The position numbers and the translations under genes are program-made. Below are positions 35,464 through 43,914 of a stretch of DNA of 64,000 bases, piece by piece; the stretch's first letter is position 1; every line of letters starts with the position of its first letter. The DNA is taken from the NCBI RefSeq assembly GCF_018688095.1, contig NZ_CP061311.1, forward strand, positions 1,892,120-1,956,119. The letters run 5' to 3'. The notes beneath the pieces are model-generated. The model did not search any database. It saw nothing but the letters and a program-made list of their open reading frames with translations, and was not told the DNA's origin. The stretch comes from Polynucleobacter sp. AP-Titi-500A-B4 (GTDB lineage: Bacteria; Pseudomonadota; Gammaproteobacteria; Burkholderiales; Burkholderiaceae).

Positions 35464-35718
35464 TTAAGCCAATAAAGGATCAAGCTTTCCAGCGCGATCC
35501 AAAGCTACTAAATCATCATAGCCACCCACATGAGTCTCGCCAATATAAATTTGCGGAACTGTGCGGCGACCAGTACGAGTCATCATGATTTCACGCTGTG
35601 AAGGATCGCGATCAATCAAAATCTTTTCTAAATTTCCAACGCCCTTTTTGATCAACAGTTTTTCTGCCATGACGCAGTATGGGCAAACCTGTGTGCTGTA
35701 CATCGTTACCTGTGGCAT
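35464..35718 (-). CDS. grxC: Glutaredoxin 3
   Basis: 84 residues. The redox motif is C12-P-Y-C15, and the glutathione-binding TVPQIYIG with cis-proline and GGYDDL are intact. Glutaredoxin reduces disulfides with glutathione made by the gshA-gshB pair in this window. It lies between the rhodanese gene (8 bp upstream) and secB. Confidence 0.96.
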   Translation of the reverse strand: MPQVTMYSTQVCPYCVMAEKLLIKKGVGNLEKILIDRDPSQREIMMTRTGRRTVPQIYIGETHVGGYDDLVALDRAGKLDPLLA

Positions 35719-35726
35719 ATCTTCCC

Positions 35727-36140
35727 TTACTTAACCAATGGCAGGGCAGCAGTTTTCCACGCTTGGACGCCTCCGTCCAAAACGCCGACCTCAACAAATT
35801 CGAGTTTTTGTACTTGCGCCAAGGCTTTACGTGACTGAACGCCTGTATCGCACACCAATACTAAGGGACGCTTGCGATCGAGCTTCAGGGCTTCAATAGC
35901 ACTCACAAGATTAGCAGCGCTTGCCAACTTTGCACCAGGCAAATGGCCTGCTTTATATGCATCTTCAGCACGCAAATCCAAAACATGGGCTTTACGGCGA
36001 TTAATCCAAATCGTCGCTTCGGTAGGCGATAAGCCTTTTCCGCTAATAAGCGTAGATAATGTGGGTAGGAAAAGCGCTAGGCCCGAAGTCAGCAACAGGG
36101 CAATAAGCGCTAAATTATCAATTTGCGTGAGAAAGTTCAT
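35727..36140 (-). CDS. Membrane-anchored rhodanese-like protein
   Basis: 137 residues from ATG 36140; the GTG one codon upstream is also open. One N-terminal membrane helix (about 8-30) is followed by a single rhodanese domain with the active-site cysteine C97 in VLVCDTGVQSR. The YibN-type rhodanese at this position is common in proteobacteria; a sulfur-transfer or protein-biogenesis role is suggested for the family but not proven. It starts 22 bp from the divergent gpmA. Confidence 0.92.
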   Translation of the reverse strand: MNFLTQIDNLALIALLLTSGLALFLPTLSTLISGKGLSPTEATIWINRRKAHVLDLRAEDAYKAGHLPGAKLASAANLVSAIEALKLDRKRPLVLVCDTGVQSRKALAQVQKLEFVEVGVLDGGVQAWKTAALPLVK

Positions 36141-36162
36141 CACCGGATTATAGAATGGCTCT

Positions 36163-36852
36163 ATGAAACAACTTGTCCTTATTCGTCATGGCGAATCCGC
36201 CTGGAACCTTGAAAACCGCTTCACTGGCTGGGCGGATGTCGACTTAACCCCCAAAGGCGCAGAACAAGCCCAAGCTGCAGGAGAAAGCCTCAAAAAAGCA
36301 GGTTATGAATTTGACATCGCCTACACCTCTGTTTTAAGGCGCGCTATTAAGACGCTATGGCATGTTCAGGACGCCATGGACCTCATGTGGATCCCAGTAG
36401 TACATAGCTGGCGATTAAATGAGCGCCACTATGGTGCGCTGACCGGCCTAAACAAAGCAGAAACTGCTGCCAAGTATGGCGACGAACAAGTCCACATTTG
36501 GCGTCGCTCTTACGATGTTCGACCACCGCTACTAGAAGCGCATGATGAACGCAACCCAAAAAATGACAGCCGCTATTCAAAATTAAATGCTGCTGATATT
36601 CCTCTTGGTGAGTGCCTGAAAGACAACGTTGAACGCGTGCTGCCACTTTGGAATGAATCTATCGCCCCAGCACTGAAAGCGAATAAGCGTGTTTTGTTGG
36701 TAGCACACGGAAATAGCATTCGTTCCTTAATTAAATATTTAGACCAGATGTCCGATGAGGCCATCATGGAAGTCAATGTTCCTAATGGCATTCCACTGGT
36801 TTACGAGTTGGATGACAACCTCAAGCCAATACAACATTTTTACCTGGACTAA
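36163..36852 (+). CDS. gpmA: 2,3-bisphosphoglycerate-dependent phosphoglycerate mutase
   Basis: 229 residues. It interconverts 3- and 2-phosphoglycerate in glycolysis. The phosphohistidine is H9 in LIRHGESAWN, followed by RFTGWADV; the second histidine lies in VAHGNSIR. The length and these motifs distinguish it from the cofactor-independent enzyme. ctpA begins 10 bp after the stop. Confidence 0.97.
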   Translation: MKQLVLIRHGESAWNLENRFTGWADVDLTPKGAEQAQAAGESLKKAGYEFDIAYTSVLRRAIKTLWHVQDAMDLMWIPVVHSWRLNERHYGALTGLNKAETAAKYGDEQVHIWRRSYDVRPPLLEAHDERNPKNDSRYSKLNAADIPLGECLKDNVERVLPLWNESIAPALKANKRVLLVAHGNSIRSLIKYLDQMSDEAIMEVNVPNGIPLVYELDDNLKPIQHFYLD

Positions 36853-36862
36853 GATAAATAAT

Positions 36863-38296
36863 ATGCGTCACTTTCTGAAGAACTTTGCCCTGATAGCGGT
36901 TGGCCTCATTGCTGGTGTAGCTGCTACTATTCAACTCTCGGCGACTGCCCAACAAGGCTCTCAATTACCTTTAGATGAATTGCGGACGCTCTCTAATGTA
37001 TTTGCACAAATTAAACGTGAGTACGTGGAGCCAATTGAAGATAAACAACTTTTAACCGATGCCGTCAAAGGCATGGTGAGCAGCCTTGATCCTCACTCAA
37101 CCTTTTTAGATAAAAAAGACTTTGCGGAAATGCAGGAACAAACTTCTGGAAAGTTTGCTGGCCTCGGAATTGAAATTACTTCAGAAGATGGTGTTGTTAA
37201 AGTTCTCAACCCGATTGAAGATAGCCCTGCTGCACGAGCAGGCCTGCAAGCTGGTGACTTAATTACTCGCCTAGATGACAAACCCGTTCGTGGCATGTCT
37301 CTTGATAAAGCAGTACGCACAATGCGGGGCACACCTGGCACCAAAATTACTTTGACCGTTTATCGCAAGAGTGAAGAGCGCAGCTTTCCAGTAACGATTA
37401 CCCGTGCAGAGATCAAGGTTCAGTCGGTTAAAGCAAAGATATTAGATAACGATATTGCCTGGGTGCGTATTACTAGCTTCCAAGAGCGAACCATTCCAGA
37501 TTTAGCAAAAAAACTAATTGATCTTGCTAACCAGGATCCCAAAATGAAGGGCATCATTTTGGATCTCCGTAACAATGGAGGCGGCTTGTTGCAAGGAGCT
37601 GTTGGCGTAGCAGCAGCCTTCTTGCCAGCTGATGCTGTGATTGTTTCAACAAAGGGTCAAGCGGCTGACTCAAAACAAGTCTTTAATGCCACGCCAGCGA
37701 TGTATCGATTGAGCGAACCTGGCGACCCTCTGGCAGGAGTGCCTGAGATGTATAAAAAACTACCGATGGTCGTTTTAGTAAATGCCTATTCAGCTTCTGC
37801 ATCTGAAATTGTGGCTGGTGCATTACAAGATTACAAACGCGCTACGATCATTGGAAAAACAACCTTTGGCAAGGGCTCCGTACAAACCGTTCGCCCCCTC
37901 ACCAATGACTCAGCCCTGAAGATCACCACTGCTTATTACTACACACCCAGTGGTAAGTCGATTCAGGCATATGGCATCAAACCAGATATCCCAGTAGATC
38001 AAAATAAAGATGGCGATCCAGATGATGTACTGATCACACGTGAGATTGATAGCGAAAAGCATTTACGCAATAAACAATCGGCTGAAGATAAGTTAATTAA
38101 AGATCGGGAGCAACGCCGTCTCGAAGAGTTACAGCGCATTGAAGAGAAGAATGCCAAGAAGACTCCTGAAGAAAAAGAGAAAGAAAAGAATAAAAAGCCT
38201 CCGGAGCTCGGAAGTGCAGATGACTTCATGCTTTCTCAGGCGGTTGCCTTTATTAATGGTCAACCAGTAAAACGTTCATCATCCAAGCTTGAGTAA
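36863..38296 (+). CDS. ctpA: Carboxy-terminal processing protease (S41)
   Basis: 477 residues from ATG 36863; a longer frame overlapping gpmA is rejected. Signal or anchor segment at about 8-25, a PDZ domain (about 95-175, GLGIEITSEDG), then the S41 catalytic core with the serine in NAYSASASEIVAG and the lysine in GKTTFGKGSVQT. A charged Lys/Glu-rich C-terminal stretch (about 400-450) is likely coiled coil. Periplasmic protease that trims or degrades proteins at their C-termini. Confidence 0.95.
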   Translation: MRHFLKNFALIAVGLIAGVAATIQLSATAQQGSQLPLDELRTLSNVFAQIKREYVEPIEDKQLLTDAVKGMVSSLDPHSTFLDKKDFAEMQEQTSGKFAGLGIEITSEDGVVKVLNPIEDSPAARAGLQAGDLITRLDDKPVRGMSLDKAVRTMRGTPGTKITLTVYRKSEERSFPVTITRAEIKVQSVKAKILDNDIAWVRITSFQERTIPDLAKKLIDLANQDPKMKGIILDLRNNGGGLLQGAVGVAAAFLPADAVIVSTKGQAADSKQVFNATPAMYRLSEPGDPLAGVPEMYKKLPMVVLVNAYSASASEIVAGALQDYKRATIIGKTTFGKGSVQTVRPLTNDSALKITTAYYYTPSGKSIQAYGIKPDIPVDQNKDGDPDDVLITREIDSEKHLRNKQSAEDKLIKDREQRRLEELQRIEEKNAKKTPEEKEKEKNKKPPELGSADDFMLSQAVAFINGQPVKRSSSKLE

Positions 38297-38313
38297 TTCT
38301 TTTTGGTCAGCAA

Positions 38314-39066
38314 ATGAATGATGCGCAGCTACTTCGCTACTCAAGGCATTTACTGCTTGAGGATATTGACGTTGAAGGCCAAGAAAAACTCCTTAATGCA
38401 CATGCATTAGTCATCGGGGCGGGCGGATTAGGAAGTGCTGCTGCCCCCTATCTAGCGGCTGCTGGAGTTGGACACATCACCCTCGTAGATCACGATGAAG
38501 TAGAACTCACTAATTTACAGCGCCAAATCATGCATACCGATGCAATGGTTGGTAAAAGTAAAGTTGTATCTGGTAAGCAATTTCTGAATCAACTTAATCC
38601 CAGCATTCAGATTGAAACCATACAAGCAAAAGCAACTGCATCATTATTGGATGAGCTTCTACCCAGCGTGGATATTGTTTTAGATTGCACGGATAACTTT
38701 TCTACACGGCACCTCATTAATGCCAGCTGCGTTAAATATCAAAAACCTTTAGTTTCAGGATCAGCCTTGCGCTTTGATGGCCAAGTATCGGTGTTCGATC
38801 CGCGCATGACTACCTCTCCCTGCTATGCCTGTATTTTTTCTCCAGATGAAAATTTTGAAGAAGTAAGCTGTGCAAGCATGGGGATTTTCTCTCCACTTGT
38901 TGGCATTATTGGCGCCATTCAAGCAGCCCAAGCCTTGCAAGTATTAATTCAATTCGGAGAGCCTCTAGTCGGACGAATGTTACTTTGGGATGCGCGTACT
39001 ACTCAGGTCGATCAGATTCGTATTGCCCGCAACCCAGACTGTCCAGTCTGTAGCCAAAAACACTGA
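38314..39066 (+). CDS. E1-like sulfur-carrier adenylyltransferase (MoeB/ThiF family)
   Basis: 250 residues. The ATP-binding GAGGLGSAAAPYLAAAGVG, the DHDEVELTNLQRQ and the zinc pairs CYAC and CPVC identify the MoeB/ThiF/HesA family. These enzymes adenylate the C-terminal glycine of MoaD or ThiS for molybdopterin or thiamin sulfur transfer. Neither moaD nor thiS is in the window, so the pathway is left open. Genes ctpA and ptsI on either side are its usual neighbours in Burkholderiales. Confidence 0.9.
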   Translation: MNDAQLLRYSRHLLLEDIDVEGQEKLLNAHALVIGAGGLGSAAAPYLAAAGVGHITLVDHDEVELTNLQRQIMHTDAMVGKSKVVSGKQFLNQLNPSIQIETIQAKATASLLDELLPSVDIVLDCTDNFSTRHLINASCVKYQKPLVSGSALRFDGQVSVFDPRMTTSPCYACIFSPDENFEEVSCASMGIFSPLVGIIGAIQAAQALQVLIQFGEPLVGRMLLWDARTTQVDQIRIARNPDCPVCSQKH

Positions 39067-39079
39067 AGCCACTGAAGAT

Positions 39080-40831
39080 TTATGCCAGCAATCGCTCCAA
39101 AGCCTTGGCTTGAGCCTCAGGCTCATAGGCCTTGAGAACTCTTGGGAATCGAGCCTTCAACATACCGACATTGGCTTTCAGGATCTCACGTTTAACTAAC
39201 AATAATTGGCTGAAATGCATTGAAAAGTCTGTCAATCCCATTGCCAGCAAAAGCTTAGTGAGGGCAGGATCTCCAGCCATCTCGCCACATACTGCAATCG
39301 GCACATTAGCGCGTTTTGCTTGCTCAATAATATTTGCTAACAAATGCAAAATGGCTGGGTGCAATGGATCATACAAATGGGCTACTGCATGATCAGCACG
39401 ATCAATTGCCAAGGTGTACTGAATTAAGTCATTCGTACCAATCGATAGAAAATCAAAGCGATTGATAAACAATGGCAACACCAGAGCAGCTGCTGGAATC
39501 TCAATCATCGCACCAACTTGAATATTCGGATTGAACGATTGTCCACGCTGCAGTAATTGTTGCTTTGCTTTTTCGATCAGGCGGAATGTTTCATCGATTT
39601 CTTTTGCGTGCGCCAACATTGGAATCATGATGCGCGCTTGCCCGTGAGCAGATGCTCGCAAAATAGCCCTTAATTGTGTCAAGAAGATTTCTGGCTCAGT
39701 TAATGACCAACGAATAGCCCGCAAACCCAATGGTGACGTGCCCGTTTGAGATACATCTGTTCCGCCTGCACCCAATGCTTTATCAGCACCGACGTCAATC
39801 GTTCTAATGTTAACTGGCAAACCATGCATGAGATCGACTACGCGACGATATTCTTGATACTGTTGCTCCTCATCTGGCAATGCTTGCTTACGATCCATAA
39901 ACAAAAACTCAGAACGGAATAAGCCTACACCCAATGCACCCAGTTTTATTGCCTGCACGGCATCTTCAGGCAACTCAATATTAGCGAAAAGCTCAATATC
40001 TACTCGGTCAAGTGTTTCTGTTTTGGCATGCTTTAGCTGTTGAAGCTTACGAGCTTCCTTTGCTCCTTGAGTTTGTAGCTTTCGATATTCAGCCAACAGC
40101 TGTTCATCTGGAGCAACAACGACTACGCCCTGTTCACCATCTAAAATCAACCAATCGCCATGACGAATCATTTCACTGGCATGGCGCACACCCACTACTG
40201 CTGGAATTTCCATGCTACGGGCTACGATAGCGGTATGCGAAGTTTTGCCACCAAGATCAGTCACAAAGCCGGTGAAGGCATGCTCCTTGAAGCGCAACAT
40301 ATCATGCGGTGCAATATCGTGAGCCACAATGATGGATTCCACACCAACATCACTTGAGGGTAAAAAGTCAGCTCCTTTTAGCGCGTCTTTTTGTGCATTG
40401 AGCGCCTTAATCACACGCTCAGCTACTTGACGAATATCATTCGCACGCTCTTTTAAATAAGGGTCTTCAATCTCGGCAAATTGCTCCAGCAGATCATTTA
40501 ACTCAGTAGTCAAAGCCCAAGCAGCATTTAATCGTTGAGCGCGAATCAGCTTGATGGGTTTTTCCGCCAAAGCTGGATCAGCCAAGATCATGCCATGCAC
40601 GTCTAAGAATGCCGCCATCTCTTGAGGTGCATCTTTTGGCAACCCCAAACGCAACTGATCAAGCTCTAAGCGAACCTGCTGAAATGCGTCTAATAATTTT
40701 TGGGCTTCCGCCTCTTCTTTACCGGGCTCAACTAAATAATGACTGACTTCTAGTGCTGCGCGCGAAATCAGTACCGCCTTGCCAATGGCAATGCCTTTCG
40801 ATACTGGAATTCCGTGCAACGCAAAAGTCAT
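39080..40831 (-). CDS. ptsI: PTS enzyme I (phosphoenolpyruvate-protein phosphotransferase)
   Basis: 583 residues. The phosphohistidine is in GGKTSHTAIVARS, and the PEP-binding barrel carries GLFRSEFLFM and FLSIGTNDLIQY. There is no GAF domain, so it is PtsI rather than PtsP. Enzyme I moves phosphate from PEP to HPr. ptsH lies 2 bp upstream and the EIIA-Man gene before it. No EIIB or EIIC is encoded nearby. Confidence 0.96.
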   Translation of the reverse strand: MTFALHGIPVSKGIAIGKAVLISRAALEVSHYLVEPGKEEAEAQKLLDAFQQVRLELDQLRLGLPKDAPQEMAAFLDVHGMILADPALAEKPIKLIRAQRLNAAWALTTELNDLLEQFAEIEDPYLKERANDIRQVAERVIKALNAQKDALKGADFLPSSDVGVESIIVAHDIAPHDMLRFKEHAFTGFVTDLGGKTSHTAIVARSMEIPAVVGVRHASEMIRHGDWLILDGEQGVVVVAPDEQLLAEYRKLQTQGAKEARKLQQLKHAKTETLDRVDIELFANIELPEDAVQAIKLGALGVGLFRSEFLFMDRKQALPDEEQQYQEYRRVVDLMHGLPVNIRTIDVGADKALGAGGTDVSQTGTSPLGLRAIRWSLTEPEIFLTQLRAILRASAHGQARIMIPMLAHAKEIDETFRLIEKAKQQLLQRGQSFNPNIQVGAMIEIPAAALVLPLFINRFDFLSIGTNDLIQYTLAIDRADHAVAHLYDPLHPAILHLLANIIEQAKRANVPIAVCGEMAGDPALTKLLLAMGLTDFSMHFSQLLLVKREILKANVGMLKARFPRVLKAYEPEAQAKALERLLA

Positions 40832-40833
40832 TT

Positions 40834-41103
40834 TTACTCACCCTCTCCAAAGCGGTCATTAATTAATGCCGTGAGGGCTTCCATAGCCTCATCTGCCTTA
40901 TCACCCACCGTCTCCAGGGTAATCGTGCTACCAATACCTGCTGCCAGCATCATGACGCCCATGATGCTCTTAGCGTTGATTTGACGCCCATTTCGTGACA
41001 GAAATATTTCACAGGGAAATTGGGCCGCCAATTGAGACAACTTAGCAGACGCTCTGGCATGCAGTCCCAACTTATTAATAATCTCAATTTCAGCAACTGG
41101 CAT
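40834..41103 (-). CDS. ptsH: Phosphocarrier protein HPr
   Basis: 89 residues. The catalytic H15 is in LGLHARAS; the regulatory S46 is in NAKSIMGVM and would be the target of the HPr kinase encoded at 7.8 kb. HPr relays phosphate from EI to EIIA proteins. Its start overlaps the stop of the upstream EIIA-Man gene by one base, and ptsI follows after 2 bp. Confidence 0.97.
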   Translation of the reverse strand: MPVAEIEIINKLGLHARASAKLSQLAAQFPCEIFLSRNGRQINAKSIMGVMMLAAGIGSTITLETVGDKADEAMEALTALINDRFGEGE

Positions 41104-41540
41104 TACAACTGCTCCTTTAATGCTTGATCTACTTTTGCGCCTAGACGCAAGATTCCATTCTGACCACCAGCCAGGGCTTTCTTCGCTAACTCTTCCAGGC
41201 CTTCACCGCGATGGGATATGCAGCGCATCAGCATAGGCAGATTCAATCCCGCCAAAACAATCACGGGAGCATTTAACCCAGACAAAGGGCCCAAGCTTTC
41301 GAGCTTTGATGCTACGTTCGCTGGAGTTGCCCCCATCACATCAGTCAAGATGAGTACGCCGTTGCCAGTATTGACGCCATAAGCAGCTTTGAGTACACGA
41401 TCAAAGCTCACCTTAGTATCTTCATGTGGGGGTATATCAACCGCCCTGACACGTTCCGGCACTACACCAAAAGTATGCTCTGCAAAACTCAGCATTGCGC
41501 TTGCAATAGGCGTGTGAGAAACAATTACGATTCCAGCCAT
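41103..41540 (-). CDS. PTS EIIA component, mannose family (no permease partners)
   Basis: 145 residues from ATG 41540; a longer frame reaching into gshB is rejected. The phosphorylation site is H9 in IVIVSHTPIA, and LTDVMGATPANVA matches the EIIA-Man fold. No EIIB, EIIC or EIID is present, so it cannot import a sugar with what is visible and is probably regulatory. The gene begins one base after the gshB stop and is coupled to ptsH. Confidence 0.92.
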   Translation of the reverse strand: MAGIVIVSHTPIASAMLSFAEHTFGVVPERVRAVDIPPHEDTKVSFDRVLKAAYGVNTGNGVLILTDVMGATPANVASKLESLGPLSGLNAPVIVLAGLNLPMLMRCISHRGEGLEELAKKALAGGQNGILRLGAKVDQALKEQL

Positions 41541-41541
41541 A

Positions 41542-42483
41542 TTATGACAATGTCCTCTCAAGGGCTTTCAACCAAAACTGTGGAACATCGAATTTGCTTT
41601 GGTCAGTAATTTCAACAAAACACGTTGGGCTAGTGACATTAATCTCTGTCAAATAACCTCCGATTAAATCCAGGCCAACTAAGAATAAACCGCGTTGATT
41701 CAGAATAGGTGCTAGTTTCTCAGCAATTCTTTTCTCGTCAGCGTTTAAAGGCATTGCCACCCCTTTACCGCCTGCAGCTAAATTACCGCGAATTTCTTTA
41801 CCCTGAGGAATACGTGCCAAGGCAAATGGTACAACCTCGCCACCAATCAATAGAACACGCTTGTCACCATCAGCAATATCCGGCAAGAAGCGTTGAACCA
41901 TCAGGGTTCTAGAGCCATCCTCACCAAGAGTTTCCACAATACTGGCTAAATTTAAGCCGTCAGGACCGACCCGAAATACACCCATACCGCCCATACCATC
42001 AAGGGGCTTGATCACGATATCGCTATGAATTCGATGAAACTCTTCTACCGCACTCAGCTCTCGAGTCACTAGTGTTGGCGGGATCAGCTCTGGAAATTCC
42101 GTAATTGACAGTTTCTCAGAGTGATCACGAACAGCAGCTGGGTCATTAAATACTCTCGCGCCCTGTCTTTTTGCTGCAGATAAGAGCCATGTTGTATTGA
42201 GATACTCAATATCAAAAGGTGGATCCGTTCTCATCTGCACTGCAGAAAATGTATTGAGTGCTTTTGATTCAACCGCGCCCATCTCAAACCAAGATGTAGA
42301 GCTTGGTTTGAGTAATAAAGACTGGCAGTCAGCAACCACCAGCTTATCTTTCCATAAAATATTGCGACTCTGGCAGAACCACAAGCGATGCCCAGCTTCT
42401 TGAGCAACCCGCATCATCGCTAAAGTGGAATCTTTTTTGATCTTAAAAGATTCTAGAGGGTCGGCAATAAATAAAAGATCCAT
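41542..42483 (-). CDS. gshB: Glutathione synthetase
   Basis: 313 residues, ATP-grasp family. The N-terminus (LLFIADPLESFKIKKDSTLAMM) and the VIKPLDGMGGMGVF loop are diagnostic. It adds glycine to gamma-glutamylcysteine. It follows gshA by 28 bp and runs into the PTS genes, so glutathione and PTS genes may share one transcript. The glutaredoxin and glutathione peroxidase genes in the window use its product. Confidence 0.96.
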   Translation of the reverse strand: MDLLFIADPLESFKIKKDSTLAMMRVAQEAGHRLWFCQSRNILWKDKLVVADCQSLLLKPSSTSWFEMGAVESKALNTFSAVQMRTDPPFDIEYLNTTWLLSAAKRQGARVFNDPAAVRDHSEKLSITEFPELIPPTLVTRELSAVEEFHRIHSDIVIKPLDGMGGMGVFRVGPDGLNLASIVETLGEDGSRTLMVQRFLPDIADGDKRVLLIGGEVVPFALARIPQGKEIRGNLAAGGKGVAMPLNADEKRIAEKLAPILNQRGLFLVGLDLIGGYLTEINVTSPTCFVEITDQSKFDVPQFWLKALERTLS

Positions 42484-42511
42484 ATTCTTCTATTAAGCAA
42501 TCAGCATCAAA

Positions 42512-43810
42512 CTATGCCGCTTCCATATCTGGGTCAGTTCTTTCAAGCTCTAGAGAGGCTGCTAGCAAGGCTAAGCGAGCAACAACGCCGTATAGGTAGA
42601 AGCGATTTGGGGCAGCACTGCCTGGCTTAGCGCCGAGATCTGGCATGGAGTTTTGCTCAAATGCGAGAGGCACAAAGTGCATGCCAGGAGCATTTAAGTT
42701 TTCATCTGGCCCGCGATCTGTGTGAACACGATAAAAACCGCCGATCACATAGCGATCAATCATATACACCACAGGCTCAGCCACGGCTTCATTCACTTTC
42801 TCAAAGGTATAAACGCCTTCCTGAATTAAGACATCGCTTACCTCAAGACCTTCTTTGACAATGCTCATCTTATTACGGTCTTTACGGTTTAAGCCCTTAA
42901 GTTGGGCGGGATCGTTAACGACCATGACTCCCATTCCATAAGTGCCGGCATCTGCTTTCACAACGACATATGGTTTTTCTTTGATACCGTATTCGCGGTA
43001 CTTCTTGGCAGTCTTTTTCAAAACCTGCTCGACTGCGGTTTGCAGTTCATCTTCGCCTTTACGCTCATGAAAATTGATATTCGAGCAGCTTGTGAAATAC
43101 GGATTAATCATCCATTGATCGATATCCACTACTTTTGCAAACTTCTTTGCCACTTCTTCATACGCAGCAAAGTGATTAGACTTGCGACGGACATGCCAGC
43201 CAGCATGCAAGCCAGGCAATAGGTATTGCTCGTGAATATTTTCAAGGATTGGTGGGATGCCAGCCGACAAATCATTATTGAGCAAAATAGAGCAAGGATC
43301 GAAATCCTTTAAACCCAAACGCTGTTTCTTCAAACCAAGGCGCGATAAAGGCTCCATTAACAAACGATTGCCATCGGGCAACTCAATCCAAGTTGGCTTT
43401 TTAATCTCTTCAGAAAAGGTGCCAAGTCGAACATTGAGTCCAGCCTGACGCAAGATAGAAGATAGTCGTGCAATATTCTGCAAATAAAAGGTATTGCGCG
43501 TGTGGCGCTCAGGAATCAGCAATAAATTTTTAGCTTCTGGGCAAATCTTCTCGATCGCAGCCATGGCCGCCTGAACAGCCAAGGGCAACATCTGGGGAGA
43601 AAGATTATTAAATCCACCTGGAAATAGGTTGGTATCAACCGGGGCTAACTTAAAGCCAGAATTTCGTAAATCTACCGAACAATAGAATGGCGGAGTATGT
43701 TCTTGCCATTCCAGCCTAAACCAGCGCTCAATCGTTGGGGTAGCTTCTAGTACCTTTGACTCTAATTCGAGCAAAGGGCCGCTTAGGGCAGTGATGAGAT
43801 GTGGAACCAT
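42512..43810 (-). CDS. gshA: Glutamate-cysteine ligase (betaproteobacterial type)
   Basis: 432 residues. It resembles the non-enterobacterial GshA family (TIGR02049 type) rather than the E. coli enzyme; visible stretches include RNTFYLQNIARLSSILRQAG, VVKADAGTYGMGVMVV and the C-terminal YLYGVVARLALLAASLELE. It catalyses the first step of glutathione synthesis. gshB follows. The strong terminator of the amtB operon lies 31 bases upstream of its start. Confidence 0.93.
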   Translation of the reverse strand: MVPHLITALSGPLLELESKVLEATPTIERWFRLEWQEHTPPFYCSVDLRNSGFKLAPVDTNLFPGGFNNLSPQMLPLAVQAAMAAIEKICPEAKNLLLIPERHTRNTFYLQNIARLSSILRQAGLNVRLGTFSEEIKKPTWIELPDGNRLLMEPLSRLGLKKQRLGLKDFDPCSILLNNDLSAGIPPILENIHEQYLLPGLHAGWHVRRKSNHFAAYEEVAKKFAKVVDIDQWMINPYFTSCSNINFHERKGEDELQTAVEQVLKKTAKKYREYGIKEKPYVVVKADAGTYGMGVMVVNDPAQLKGLNRKDRNKMSIVKEGLEVSDVLIQEGVYTFEKVNEAVAEPVVYMIDRYVIGGFYRVHTDRGPDENLNAPGMHFVPLAFEQNSMPDLGAKPGSAAPNRFYLYGVVARLALLAASLELERTDPDMEAA

Positions 43811-43840
43811 TCCACCATTGTAAGATTATTAAAAGAAAGA

Positions 43841-43862
43841 CGCGGGATCCTAGGATCCCGCG
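43841..43862 (-). terminator. Strong terminator of the torF-glnK-amtB operon
   Basis: The arms CGCGGGATCC and GGATCCCGCG around a central TA form a 22-base perfect palindrome 53 bases after the amtB stop. On the minus strand it is followed by a T-rich run (TCTTTCTTTT). It separates amtB from gshA. Confidence 0.85.
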
Positions 43863-43914
43863 CTTAAAACTAGGCAACTAACTAAAATCGCCCAGTGAGG
43901 GGTAAATCTACTGA

